Assembly: GCF_015350975.1 (NCBI RefSeq)
Contig: NZ_JADKRX010000002.1
Location: 1-64,000, forward strand
Direction of reading: 5' to 3'
DNA: 64,000 bases
Origin: Curtobacterium sp. VKM Ac-1395
Lineage (GTDB): Bacteria; Actinomycetota; Actinomycetes; Actinomycetales; Microbacteriaceae
The stretch's first letter is position 1. Each line of letters starts with the position of its first letter. Of the stretch, positions 1 to 8,204 are shown one piece after another. The notes under the pieces were generated by a model. It saw only the letters and a program-made list of their open reading frames with translations. It ran no database searches and was not told the DNA's origin. The position numbers and the translations under genes were made by a program.

Positions 1-58
1 GGAAGCGGGGACTAACGACCCGTGGAGCTGACCGGTACTAATAAGCCGAAGACTTGAC
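1..58 (+). rRNA. 23S rRNA, 3' end (partial)
   Basis: The window opens inside an rRNA operon. The stretch at about 30-50 (accggtactaataagccgaa) matches the conserved 3' end of bacterial 23S rRNA, and 5S rRNA follows in the usual order. The mature 3' end is estimated at about 55-60. Only this tail is present. Confidence 0.85.
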
Positions 59-182
59 ACCAACTATTTCCCCACCTCGGTGGGGGCTCGCGTCCACTTT
101 GTGGTTCCCGACAGATGATCGGGAATCAAACTGAATAATTCGCTACGGCGGAGCAGTCTGAGACCAGGATCTGGTCGATGGT

Positions 183-301
183 GTTCCGGTGGTCATAGCG
201 AGAGGGAAACGCCCGGTCACATTCCGAACCCGGAAGCTAAGCCTCTCAGCGCCGATGGTACTGCAAGGGGGACCTTGTGGGAGAGTAGGACGCCGCCGGA
301 C
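183..301 (+). rRNA. rrf: 5S rRNA
   Basis: The sequence contains the conserved 5S blocks tccgaacccggaagctaag and gatggtactgcaaggggg. The terminal helix pairs tccgg near 185-189 with ccgga at 296-300. It lies about 125 nt after the 23S end, consistent with the last gene of an rrs-rrl-rrf operon. Exact ends are uncertain by a few bases. Confidence 0.93.
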
Positions 302-321
302 TTACTTTGCAACACCAGGGA

Positions 322-350
322 ACCCCTGACCATTCATGGTCAGGGGTTTT
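322..350 (+). terminator. rRNA operon terminator
   Basis: A 12-bp perfect stem (acccctgaccat, 322-333, with atggtcaggggt, 336-347) closes a 2-nt loop and ends in a T run. It directly follows 5S rRNA. An ATG at 336 lies inside this hairpin, so it cannot be the start of the next gene. Confidence 0.9.
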
Positions 351-380
351 CTGCGTTCGGCGGGTAGGATCGGAAGCGTC

Positions 381-1868
381 ATGACTGCGCCTTTCACCAC
401 CGCCACCGGCTCCGATGTCCGCGTCCGTTTCTGCCCGTCCCCGACAGGCACCCCGCACGTCGGACTCGTGCGGACGGCCCTGTTCAACTGGGCCTACGCC
501 CGGCACACCGGCGGCAAGCTCGTCTTCCGCATCGAGGACACCGACGCCGCGCGGGACAGCGAAGAGTCCTACGAGCAGCTCATCGACGCGCTGCGGTGGC
601 TCCGGCTGGACTGGGACGAGGGCGTCGAGGTCGGTGGACCCCACGGGCCGTACCGGCAGTCGGAGCGCACGGACGTCTACCAGGACGTCATCGCGAAGCT
701 CCAGGCCTCCGGGCACGTGTACGAGTCGTTCGTCACGCCCGAGGAGATGGAGGCCCGCAACGTCGCTGCCGGGCGTGACCCGAAGCAGGGGTACGACAAC
801 CACGAGCGCGACCTCACCGACGAGGAGCGTCAGGCGTTCCGCGACCAGGGCCGTGCGCCGGCGCTGCGACTCCGGGTGCCGGACCGCGACCTGAGCTTCC
901 AGGACCTGGTCCGCGGGGAGATCACGTTCAAGCAGGGGACGTTCCCCGACTTCGTGGTGGTGCGTCCGAACGGCAAGCCGCTCTACACGTTCACGAACCC
1001 GCTCGACGACGCACTGATGGGCATCACCCACGTGCTCCGCGGCGAGGACCTGCTGTCGTCGACGCCGCGACAGATCGCCCTGTACGAGGCCCTGTACGAG
1101 ATCGGCCTGACCGGCTTCATCCCGGTGTTCGGGCACCTGCCGTTCGTGATGGGGGAGGGCAACAAGAAGCTCTCCAAGCGCGACCCCGAGTCGAACCTGT
1201 TCCACCACCGCGCCGCCGGCATGATCCCCGAGGGGCTCATGAACTACCTGGCGCTGCTCGGCTGGTCGATCGGTCCCGACCGGGACGTGTTCTCCATCGA
1301 CGAGATGGTGCAGGCCTTCGACGTCGCCGACGTCAACCCGAACCCGGCACGCTTCGACCACAAGAAGGCCGAGGCCATCAACGGGGACCACATCCGGCTG
1401 CTCGACCCGGCCGACTTCCGTGACCGTCTGAAGCCCTACCTGACCGACTTCCTCAGCGAGCCGGCGACGCCCGAGCAGGAGCGTGTCCTCGAGCTGGCGG
1501 CGCCGCTCGTGCAGGAGCGCATGCAGCTGTTGGGGGAGGCGCCGGGCATGCTCGGGTTCCTCTTCACCGCCGACGCCGACCTGGTCGTCGAGGACGACGC
1601 GCTCGCGAGCCTCAAGGGCGACCCGACCGAGGTCCTGCAGGCGAGCACCGCCGCGCTCGAGGGCGTCGAGGACTGGCGCACCGAGCCGATCGAGGCAGCG
1701 CTCCGCACGGCACTCATCGACGGGCTCGGGCTCAAGCCGCGCGTGGCGTTCGGACCGCTGCGCGTTGCGGTCTCCGGTCGCCGGATCAGCCCGCCGCTGT
1801 TCGAGTCGATGGAGATCCTCGGCAAGGACTCCACGCTCGCCCGTCTGCGCGCCCTCGCGGCCCGCTGA
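381..1868 (+). CDS. gltX: Glutamate--tRNA ligase
   Basis: Class I aminoacyl-tRNA synthetase that charges tRNA-Glu, 495 aa, close to the usual family length. The HIGH-type signature appears as [10 protein letters not shown] near residue 18, and the KMSKS-type loop as KKLSKRD near residue 270. The Rossmann catalytic core is followed by the helical anticodon-binding C-terminus. I take ATG 381 as the start: the protein then begins just before the conserved [10 protein letters not shown] strand, and the alternative ATG at 336 lies in the rRNA terminator. TAGGAT at 365-370 is a candidate -10 box, which would give a very short leader. Some bacteria also use GltX to mis-charge tRNA-Gln for amidation; nothing here shows whether this one does. 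Confidence 0.97.
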   Translation: MTAPFTTATGSDVRVRFCPSPTGTPHVGLVRTALFNWAYARHTGGKLVFRIEDTDAARDSEESYEQLIDALRWLRLDWDEGVEVGGPHGPYRQSERTDVYQDVIAKLQASGHVYESFVTPEEMEARNVAAGRDPKQGYDNHERDLTDEERQAFRDQGRAPALRLRVPDRDLSFQDLVRGEITFKQGTFPDFVVVRPNGKPLYTFTNPLDDALMGITHVLRGEDLLSSTPRQIALYEALYEIGLTGFIPVFGHLPFVMGEGNKKLSKRDPESNLFHHRAAGMIPEGLMNYLALLGWSIGPDRDVFSIDEMVQAFDVADVNPNPARFDHKKAEAINGDHIRLLDPADFRDRLKPYLTDFLSEPATPEQERVLELAAPLVQERMQLLGEAPGMLGFLFTADADLVVEDDALASLKGDPTEVLQASTAALEGVEDWRTEPIEAALRTALIDGLGLKPRVAFGPLRVAVSGRRISPPLFESMEILGKDSTLARLRALAAR

Positions 1869-1883
1869 GACGACGCCCACGGC

Positions 1884-2828
1884 ATGGACGAGGACGGGCA
1901 GACGGTCCACGACGTCGCGGTGATCGGTGCCGGTCCGGCCGGGCTCAGCGCCGCGCTGAACCTGGTCCGGGCGAAGCGGACCGTGCTGCTGGTCGACGCC
2001 AACCGGCCGCGCAACGCCGCCACGCTCCGGTCGCACGGGTTCCTGACGCGTGACGGCATCTCGCCGCTCGAGCTGCGCAAGCTCGGTCGCACCGAGGTCG
2101 AGCAGTACCCCGAGGCGACGGTCGTGCAGGCGATCGTCGACCGGGTGCACCCCGACGACGCGGGATGGCGGTTGCACGGCACGTGGCGTGGCGCCGAGGT
2201 CGACGCGGTGGCACGCACGGTGGTCGTCGCCACGGGGCTCCGCGAGGAGTTCCCGGCGCTGCCGTCCCTGCGCGCCTTCTACGGCAGCGCGATGCACAGC
2301 TGTGTCGAGTGCGACGGGTACGACAAGGCCGGGCAGCCGCTGGCCTTCATCTGCGAGACGCCCGACCTGGTGGACCGCGCCCTGCTCATCGCCTCGTGGA
2401 CGGACGACCTCGTGGTGTTCACGAACGGCGTCGCGCCGCTCGACGCCGACGGCCGTGCGCGACTGGCCGCTGCGGGCGTGCGCGTCGAGGAGCGTCCCGT
2501 GGCCGACCTCGAGGGGGACCGGTCCGGGATGACGGGTGTCCGGCTCGCAGACGGGCACGTGGAGCCGCGCACGGGGGGTTTCGTGCGGCCCACGTGGCAC
2601 GTCGACCTCGACTGGGTCGACGCCGCGCTCGACCGGGACGCCGAGGGCCTGGTCGTCGTCGACCGGGCAGGCCGGACCAGCGTGCCCGGGCTCTACGCGG
2701 TGGGGGACGTCACGCCGCCCGGACCCGAGCAGCTCATCGTCGCGGCCGGCCACGGCGCGACGACGGCCGCCGCGGTGCACCGCGACCTCGTCGGTGGTCT
2801 CACGGACCTCCGGGATCATGTACAGTAG
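1884..2828 (+). CDS. Thioredoxin-reductase-like NAD(P)/FAD oxidoreductase
   Basis: 314-aa pyridine nucleotide-disulfide oxidoreductase. The N-terminal FAD-binding motif is VIGAGPAGLSAALN near residue 12. A C-x-x-C pair (CVECDG) lies near residue 138, where thioredoxin reductases have CATC, so the redox-active disulfide is probably kept. The C-terminal FAD motif GLYAVGDV is near residue 272. The typical NADPH-binding GxGxxA/G in the middle domain is not clear: IASWTDDLVVF replaces it, so the electron donor may differ from classical TrxB. The gene starts 15 nt after gltX and is probably co-transcribed with it. It could instead be a TrxR-like low-molecular-weight disulfide or flavodoxin reductase. 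Confidence 0.85.
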   Translation: MDEDGQTVHDVAVIGAGPAGLSAALNLVRAKRTVLLVDANRPRNAATLRSHGFLTRDGISPLELRKLGRTEVEQYPEATVVQAIVDRVHPDDAGWRLHGTWRGAEVDAVARTVVVATGLREEFPALPSLRAFYGSAMHSCVECDGYDKAGQPLAFICETPDLVDRALLIASWTDDLVVFTNGVAPLDADGRARLAAAGVRVEERPVADLEGDRSGMTGVRLADGHVEPRTGGFVRPTWHVDLDWVDAALDRDAEGLVVVDRAGRTSVPGLYAVGDVTPPGPEQLIVAAGHGATTAAAVHRDLVGGLTDLRDHVQ

Positions 2829-2872
2829 ATGACCGTGCCCCGGACAACGGGGCGCGAGGCCGACAGGCCTCT

Positions 2873-2947
2873 TGGGGTATGGTGTAATTGGCAACACAGC
2901 GGTTTCTGGTACCGTCGTTCTTGGTTCGAGTCCAGGTACCCCAGCCA
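2873..2947 (+). tRNA. tRNA-Gln(CTG)
   Basis: Cloverleaf readable by eye. The acceptor tggggta (2873-2879) pairs with tacccca (2937-2943), then discriminator G and an encoded CCA (2945-2947). The anticodon stem gcggt/accgt encloses the loop ttctggt, giving anticodon CTG, which reads CAG. The T-loop ttcgagt is standard. Confidence 0.95.
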
Positions 2948-2955
2948 GACTGATG

Positions 2956-2985
2956 AACAGCCCCCGGGTCTCCCCGGGGGCTGTT
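2956..2985 (+). terminator. tRNA-Gln terminator
   Basis: A 13-bp perfect G/C-rich stem (aacagcccccggg with cccgggggctgtt) around a tctc loop begins 9 nt after the encoded CCA. There is no long T tract, as is common in high-GC terminators. The rest of 2986-3230 shows only a possible -10 box (tagtgt, 3171-3176) for the next gene. Confidence 0.8.
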
Positions 2986-3230
2986 CGCGTTTCTGCCGCC
3001 AGATCCTCCGAGCGACCGGTCGCCTCCGTCACGGCGCCCGAGTCTGCGCGATCTCGCAGCCCGTTGTGCGCTGTTCTGAAGGCCGTTCTGGCACGACCTC
3101 AGCGATGCGCAGAACCGCAGGATGTCCGCACGGGCCTCGGTACCCCTGGAACGAGGGTGACGATCCGACCTAGTGTCCGTTGGAGTGAGCCGGAGCGACC
3201 GGTCTCCTGACGATCCCTGAGGGCACCTCC

Positions 3231-6083
3231 TTGACGACAACAGCACCCGAGACCCGACACCCCTGGGCGTACACCGCTGCCGTCCCCGCCGCCGCGGACC
3301 ACTCCGTCGTGGACCGCTGGGCGCGGGTCGTGGCAGCACACCCGGACGCACCGGCACTCGCGGGCGAGGGTCGGCAGCTGAGCTTCGTGCAGACGGACGG
3401 GCTGGCTCGTTCGCTCGCGCTCCACCTCGGGGAACGCCTGCGCCCGGACGACCACACCGGCACCGGCACGGGCCCGACCCCGGGTGGCGCCCCGGTGCCG
3501 ATCGGCGTGATGGCGGGTCAGACCACCGAGGCGGTCGTCGGGATCCTCGCGCTCGTCATGGCCGAGCGCCTCGTGGTGGTCCTCGACGACCACCTCCCCG
3601 CCGCCCGCCTGCGCCACGTCGTGGAGCTGGCCGGGGTCACCGAGGTGCTCGCCGACGGCGACCGCTCGGCTGCGGCTGCTGCCGTGCTCGGCGCCGACGG
3701 CGTGGTCCACGACCTGCACACGCTGCTGGCCGACGCCGAGGCCGGCCGACCGGAGTCCACGGGCGACACGACCGTCGCCCCGATCGCCACGACCTCGGTG
3801 AGCGACGACGGGTCCCTCACCACGACCACGACGCCGACCACGACCACCAGCACGACCACGACCACGACCACCAGCACGACCACGGCCACGGGCCGCCCCG
3901 GCGCGAGCGACCCCCTCGTGCTCGCATTCACCTCCGGCTCCACCGGGATGCCGAAGGGCGTCGCGATCACCCACCAGCAGCAGCTCGACAACGTCGAGCA
4001 GGACGCCGTCGCGATCGGCACCGCACCCGGCGACCGGCTCGCGCTCGTGATGCCGCTGTCGTTCGCCGCCGGCTTCCTGTTCGGCTTCAGCACCCTGCTC
4101 AACGGCGGCGCGGTCGTGCTCCTCGACCCCCGCGACCTCGGCACGGACCGGGTCCTCGAGCGGATGTCCGCCGAGGACGTCAACGTCCTCGTCTGCACCC
4201 CGCACCTGCTCCGCTCCATCGTGTCGAGCGTGACGCAGGACCGGGTCCTGCAGGGCCCCGGCCAGGAGACCCGCATCGCCGCCACGAAGGCGCTCCGCGT
4301 CGTCGTCACGAGCGGCGAGGCCATCAGCGGCTCCGACGTCGTGGCCGCTCGTCCCGTCCTCAGTGACACCACGACGGTGTGGAACGCGCTCGGCGCGAGC
4401 GAGATGGGCTGTGTCGCGTTCTTCCCCGTGGCCCCCGGTGACGTCGCCCCGTCCGGTGTCGTCCCCGCCGGCTACGCGCTGCCGAACAAGCACGTGACGA
4501 TCGTCCGCGAGGACGGCACCCCGGCACCCGTGGGGGAGGCCGGTCAGATGCTCGTCGAGTCCGCGGGCCTGACCGCCGGCTACTGGGGTGCGCCCGAGAA
4601 GACCGCGGAGCACGCCGGCGTCAGCGCCGACGGCGTCCCGACCTGGCGGCAGGGCGACCTGGCCCGCATGGAGCCCGACGGCTGCATCGTGCTGCTCGGC
4701 CGTGCCGACGACGCCGTCAAGGTGCGCGGGTACCTCGTCGAACCGAGCGAGATCGAGGCCGCCATCCGCGGGCTCGACGACGTCCACGACGTGGCCGTCA
4801 CCGCGCTCGTCGAACCGCCCGCCGTGACCCGACTGGTCGCCTACGTCGTGGGCCGTCCCGGACGTCGTACCCCGTCGCCCGCCGCGATCCGCCGAGCCCT
4901 CCGCGACGTCCTGCCCGAGTACATGGTGCCCGCGACGATCGTCCCGATGCCCGCGCTGCCCAGGACCGAGCGCGGCAAGGTCGACCGGACGGAGCTGCCG
5001 AGCGCGCCGGCGATCGAGGTCGAGATGGTGGAGGGCGAGTACGACCAGTGGGAGCTCGTCGTCGGCCAGATCTGGGCCGAGGTCCTCGGCCTCCGCGGCG
5101 TGCACCTCGACGAGGACTTCTCCGCGCTCGGCGGTGACTCGCTGTCCGCCGAGGAGATGCTCGCGATCGTGCAGCAGCGCCTCGGCGTCGACCTCCGCGC
5201 CTCGGAGCTGCTCGAGCACCCGACGCTGCGCTCGTTCGCCCGGCACGTCCGCTCCGGCGCCAGCGCCCTGCCGAGCCACCCCGACATCGTGAAGGTCGCC
5301 GGGGCCAGGAACCCCGGCCACCCGCCGGTGTTCTGCCTGTCCGGTGGCGGGGCCCTCGCGCTCACGTTCCTGCCGCTGTCCCGGTACCTGCCCGACCACG
5401 ACGTCTACGCCCTGCAGCAGCACGGCATCGAGCGCCGCGGCCTGCCGGACTGGAGCATCGCCCGCGCCGCCCGTCGCTACATCGCCCTGATGCGCATCGT
5501 GCAGCCGCACGGCCCGTACCTGCTGGTCGGCCACTCCCTCGGCGGGCTCATCGCGCTCGAGGTCGCGACGATGCTGACGGAGGCGGGGGAGCAGGTCGAC
5601 CACGTCGCCCTGCTCGACACCTACCTGCCGCGCACCCGCTCCGAGAGCGCTCAGCTGCACTTCGGACGGATCGAGCAGCGGGAGCCCCAGAACACGACGG
5701 TGCGGACCGTCAAGCGCGGGCTCGACCGGGTCACCAAGCGCATCATGCCGTCCGGCCTGCCGTGGGGCGGCCTGTTCGGTCGCCGCCTGCGGGCGTACGG
5801 TGCGGGCGTGCTGCGCTTCGGCGGGCAGAAGGACTTCGACGCCTTCTTCGACCAGGCGGAGCTCGTCACCCGACGGCACACGGCCACGCCGTACCACGGG
5901 CGGTCGACGTTCGTCCTGGCGGACGGCAACCCCGACGTGCAGGGCTGGTCCGCCGTCCTGCGCGGGGACACGCGCACCGTGCGCATCCAGAGCGAGCACA
6001 GCTCGCTCCTGCGCGAGCCGCACGTGGCCGAACTGGCGGCGGTGCTCCGCGAGGCGCTCGCGCCGGCTGACGCGCGGTCCTAG
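3231..6083 (+). CDS. NRPS-like A-T-TE enzyme
   Basis: 950-aa single-module enzyme with adenylation, carrier and thioesterase domains and no condensation domain. Adenylation core motifs: A3 phosphate loop LAFTSGSTGMPKG at about 231-243, NALGASEMG, WRQGDLARM, VKVRGYLVEPSEIE at about 495-508, and RTERGKVDR. The carrier serine is in LGGDSLS near 633. The thioesterase has GHSLGG near 766 and a candidate triad His in SEHSSL near 922. A Thr/Ser-rich segment at about 197-220, just before A3, is unusual inside an adenylation domain. I chose TTG 3231 because the frame has no better-placed start. A-T-TE enzymes are known from alpha-keto-acid dimerising pathways (atromentin and ralfuranone types), but the substrate cannot be read here. 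The enzyme could instead load an acyl or amino-acid decoration for the glycan genes downstream. Confidence 0.88.
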   Translation: MTTTAPETRHPWAYTAAVPAAADHSVVDRWARVVAAHPDAPALAGEGRQLSFVQTDGLARSLALHLGERLRPDDHTGTGTGPTPGGAPVPIGVMAGQTTEAVVGILALVMAERLVVVLDDHLPAARLRHVVELAGVTEVLADGDRSAAAAAVLGADGVVHDLHTLLADAEAGRPESTGDTTVAPIATTSVSDDGSLTTTTTPTTTTSTTTTTTTSTTTATGRPGASDPLVLAFTSGSTGMPKGVAITHQQQLDNVEQDAVAIGTAPGDRLALVMPLSFAAGFLFGFSTLLNGGAVVLLDPRDLGTDRVLERMSAEDVNVLVCTPHLLRSIVSSVTQDRVLQGPGQETRIAATKALRVVVTSGEAISGSDVVAARPVLSDTTTVWNALGASEMGCVAFFPVAPGDVAPSGVVPAGYALPNKHVTIVREDGTPAPVGEAGQMLVESAGLTAGYWGAPEKTAEHAGVSADGVPTWRQGDLARMEPDGCIVLLGRADDAVKVRGYLVEPSEIEAAIRGLDDVHDVAVTALVEPPAVTRLVAYVVGRPGRRTPSPAAIRRALRDVLPEYMVPATIVPMPALPRTERGKVDRTELPSAPAIEVEMVEGEYDQWELVVGQIWAEVLGLRGVHLDEDFSALGGDSLSAEEMLAIVQQRLGVDLRASELLEHPTLRSFARHVRSGASALPSHPDIVKVAGARNPGHPPVFCLSGGGALALTFLPLSRYLPDHDVYALQQHGIERRGLPDWSIARAARRYIALMRIVQPHGPYLLVGHSLGGLIALEVATMLTEAGEQVDHVALLDTYLPRTRSESAQLHFGRIEQREPQNTTVRTVKRGLDRVTKRIMPSGLPWGGLFGRRLRAYGAGVLRFGGQKDFDAFFDQAELVTRRHTATPYHGRSTFVLADGNPDVQGWSAVLRGDTRTVRIQSEHSSLLREPHVAELAAVLREALAPADARS

Positions 6084-6417
6084 GGCCCACACAGCGCGGA
6101 CTGGAGGCTCGTGGCGGCGCCGCCACGAGCCTCCAGTCCGGTGGTCGCGCCCCGCGCCCCGCGGGCCGTTGCGGGTTTCCGTATCCGCACTCGGTGGTCC
6201 GCAAGGGACCGCACATCGCATTGACCCTCACCTCCGCCGCCGCGATGGTGGGAATCACCAGGGAACGGCGTACCCCCGTTCCTGACCACCAGGCGGGGGC
6301 ACTCGACTCCGCAGGCATCGTCGCCGACGTCTCAGCGTCTCGTCCTCCGTCACCCACGGACGACCGTTCGCTTCCCACGAACTCATCCGTATGCCCCCTG
6401 AACCCGACAGGAGCACC
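6084..6417. other. 334-bp noncoding spacer before GT2 operon
   Basis: No convincing gene. It holds the large palindrome at 6097-6140 (listed separately), which probably ends the NRPS-like transcript. A possible promoter follows: ttgacc at 6221-6226, a 17-nt spacer and gatggt at 6244-6249, which would give a leader of roughly 160 nt for the glycosyltransferase operon. The -10 match is weak. I see no recognisable structured RNA. Confidence 0.5.
6097..6140. repeat. GGAGGCTCG-family palindrome, copy 1
   Basis: Perfect inverted repeat with 20-bp arms (cggactggaggctcgtggcg and its complement) around gcgc. It starts 14 nt after the NRPS-like stop codon and probably acts as a terminator. The same arm core recurs at 14827, 24161, 50517 and 62625. 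A ggtcgcg block follows the right arm here. Confidence 0.9.
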
Positions 6418-7239
6418 ATGTCCGCCAGCACCTCCCGACCCCGAGACCCCCGCGTCTCAGTCGTCATCCCCGCTCGGAACGAAGCGAGGAACCTCGAGAT
6501 CATCCTCCCGAAGCTCCCGCCCGTGTACGAGGTGATCCTCGTCGACGGCAACTCGGTCGACGACACGATCGCCACCGCCCAGCGCCTGATGCCGTCGATC
6601 AAGGTCGTGCAGCAGACCCGCAAGGGCAAGGGCAACGCCCTGGTCTGCGGTTTCGAAGCCGTCACCGGCGACGTCGTCGTCATGTTCGACGCCGACTGCT
6701 CCGCCGACCCCGACGAGATCCCGCGCTTCGTCGACGCCCTCGTCGCCGGCGCCGACGTCGCGAAGGGCACCCGCTACGCCCTCGGTGGCGGCAGCGACGA
6801 CATCACGATCGTCCGAAGCCTGGGCAACCGTGGCCTGAACGTCGTCAGCAACGTCCTGCTCGGGGCGCGCTACACGGACCTCTGCTACGGCTACAACGCC
6901 TTCTGGGCCGACACGCTGCCGAAGATCGGCCTGCTGTCCTCGACGCTGCCGAAGCCGACCGACGGCTCGATGCTCTGGGGCGACGGCTTCGAGATCGAGA
7001 CCATCCTCACCTGCCGCTGGTCCGCCGCGGACCTGGTGATCTCCGAGGTCCCGAGCCACGAGAAGCTCCGCGTGCACGGCACCAGCAACCTCAACGCCAT
7101 CACGGACGGCATCCGCGTCCTGAAGTCGATCATGCACGAGCGTCGTCGGGCCACCGCTGCCCAGACCCGCGCGCGCATGGCTCCCATCACCCGCGCCGTG
7201 CCGACCGCCGTGCCGGCGCTCGACGAGGAAGCGGCGTGA
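6418..7239 (+). CDS. GT2 glycosyltransferase, dolichol-phosphate-mannose-synthase-like
   Basis: 273-aa GT-A fold family 2 transferase. VSVVIPARNEARNLE near residue 14 is the nucleotide-sugar-binding start, and FDADCSADP near residue 88 is the metal-binding DxD. There are no clear membrane segments, so it probably works at the cytoplasmic membrane face on a lipid-linked acceptor, as polyprenyl-phosphate sugar synthases do. Start: ATG 6418 has aggag 5-9 nt upstream; an in-frame ATG at 6391 lacks such a site. It overlaps the next glycosyltransferase by 4 nt (GTGA), so the two are translationally coupled. The sugar donor is not deducible. Confidence 0.9.
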   Translation: MSASTSRPRDPRVSVVIPARNEARNLEIILPKLPPVYEVILVDGNSVDDTIATAQRLMPSIKVVQQTRKGKGNALVCGFEAVTGDVVVMFDADCSADPDEIPRFVDALVAGADVAKGTRYALGGGSDDITIVRSLGNRGLNVVSNVLLGARYTDLCYGYNAFWADTLPKIGLLSSTLPKPTDGSMLWGDGFEIETILTCRWSAADLVISEVPSHEKLRVHGTSNLNAITDGIRVLKSIMHERRRATAAQTRARMAPITRAVPTAVPALDEEAA

Positions 7240-8204
7240 GCGCCCCGACCGTCGCGGTCGTCATCTGCGCGTACACCCAGCAGCGCTGGGGCGACCTGCA
7301 GGACTCCGTCGAGTCGGCCAAGCGCCAGCCCGAGGCGACCGAGGTCGTCGTCGTGATCGACCACGAGCCCGAGCTGTACCTCCGTGCGAAGGCCCGCTGG
7401 CCCGAGCTGCGCGTCGTCGAGAACTCCGAGGACCGCGGCCTGTCCGGGGCCCGCAACACCGGTGTCGCCCTGACGGACGCCGACGTCGTCGCGTTCCTCG
7501 ACGACGACGCCACGGCGGACGCCGACTGGCTGCAGCACCTCGTCGCAGCGCTCGAGCTCCCCGACGTCGTCGGCGTCGGCGGCCGTGCCACGCCGTCCTG
7601 GCCCACCACGACCGGTGCCGGCCCGTACCCCGCCGAGCTGCTCTGGATCGTCGGCTGCAGCTACGCCGGTCTTCCCACCGCGGCCGGCGACGTGCGCAAC
7701 GTCATCGGGTCGAGCATGGCCTTCCGTCGCGACGTGCTGCTCGCCGCCGGTGGGTTCCGCTCCGGCATCGGCCGCGTCGGCAACCAGCCGCTCGGCTGCG
7801 AGGAGACGGAGCTCTGCATCCGCATCGCCCAGGCGAAGCCGTCCTCCCGCATCCGCTACGAACCGCGCTCCAACGTCTCGCACCGTGTGTCCCCGGACCG
7901 GGTCGAGATGCGCTACGTCCGTCGCCGCAGCTACTACGAGGGCATCTCCAAGGCCGTCCTCAGCCGTCGTGTCGGCACGGGCGACTCCCTCTCGAGCGAG
8001 TCGACGTACCTGACGAAGGTGCTCCCCGGCGCGCTGCTGCGGGAACTCGGTGGGCTCGGACGCGGCGGTGGGACCCGTGCGTTCGCGATCGCCCTGTCCG
8101 TGGCGTCGACGATCACCGGCTACGCCGTCGGTCGGGTCCTCGGTGGCGTCGTCGTGTCGCCGGCCGCCCCGGTCACGGCGCCGCAGACCGTCGGTGCACC
8201 GTGA
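7236..8204 (+). CDS. GT2 family glycosyltransferase
   Basis: 322-aa family 2 transferase. It begins with APTVAVVICAYTQQRW, has the donor/metal motif FLDDDATAD near residue 88, and the acceptor-side CEETELCIRIAQ near residue 188, equivalent to the ED motif of GT2 enzymes. A short hydrophobic C-terminal segment (AFAIALSVASTITGYAVG, about 286-303) may anchor it to the membrane. GTG 7236 overlaps the upstream stop by 4 nt, and its own stop overlaps the next GTG by 4 nt. It is the middle gene of a coupled glycan-assembly operon. Donor and acceptor are unknown. Confidence 0.9.
   Translation: MSAPTVAVVICAYTQQRWGDLQDSVESAKRQPEATEVVVVIDHEPELYLRAKARWPELRVVENSEDRGLSGARNTGVALTDADVVAFLDDDATADADWLQHLVAALELPDVVGVGGRATPSWPTTTGAGPYPAELLWIVGCSYAGLPTAAGDVRNVIGSSMAFRRDVLLAAGGFRSGIGRVGNQPLGCEETELCIRIAQAKPSSRIRYEPRSNVSHRVSPDRVEMRYVRRRSYYEGISKAVLSRRVGTGDSLSSESTYLTKVLPGALLRELGGLGRGGGTRAFAIALSVASTITGYAVGRVLGGVVVSPAAPVTAPQTVGAP

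Noticed and set aside
246-3032. Long minus-strand open frame opposite gltX and the flavoprotein gene
   Set aside because: It is antisense to well-supported genes and crosses the 5S gene and tRNA; its composition (Arg/Gly/Val repeats without motifs) is typical of antisense frames in high-GC DNA.
3099-6221. Long minus-strand open frame opposite the NRPS-like gene
   Set aside because: Antisense to a gene with clear adenylation, carrier and thioesterase motifs; no recognisable domain in the antisense product.
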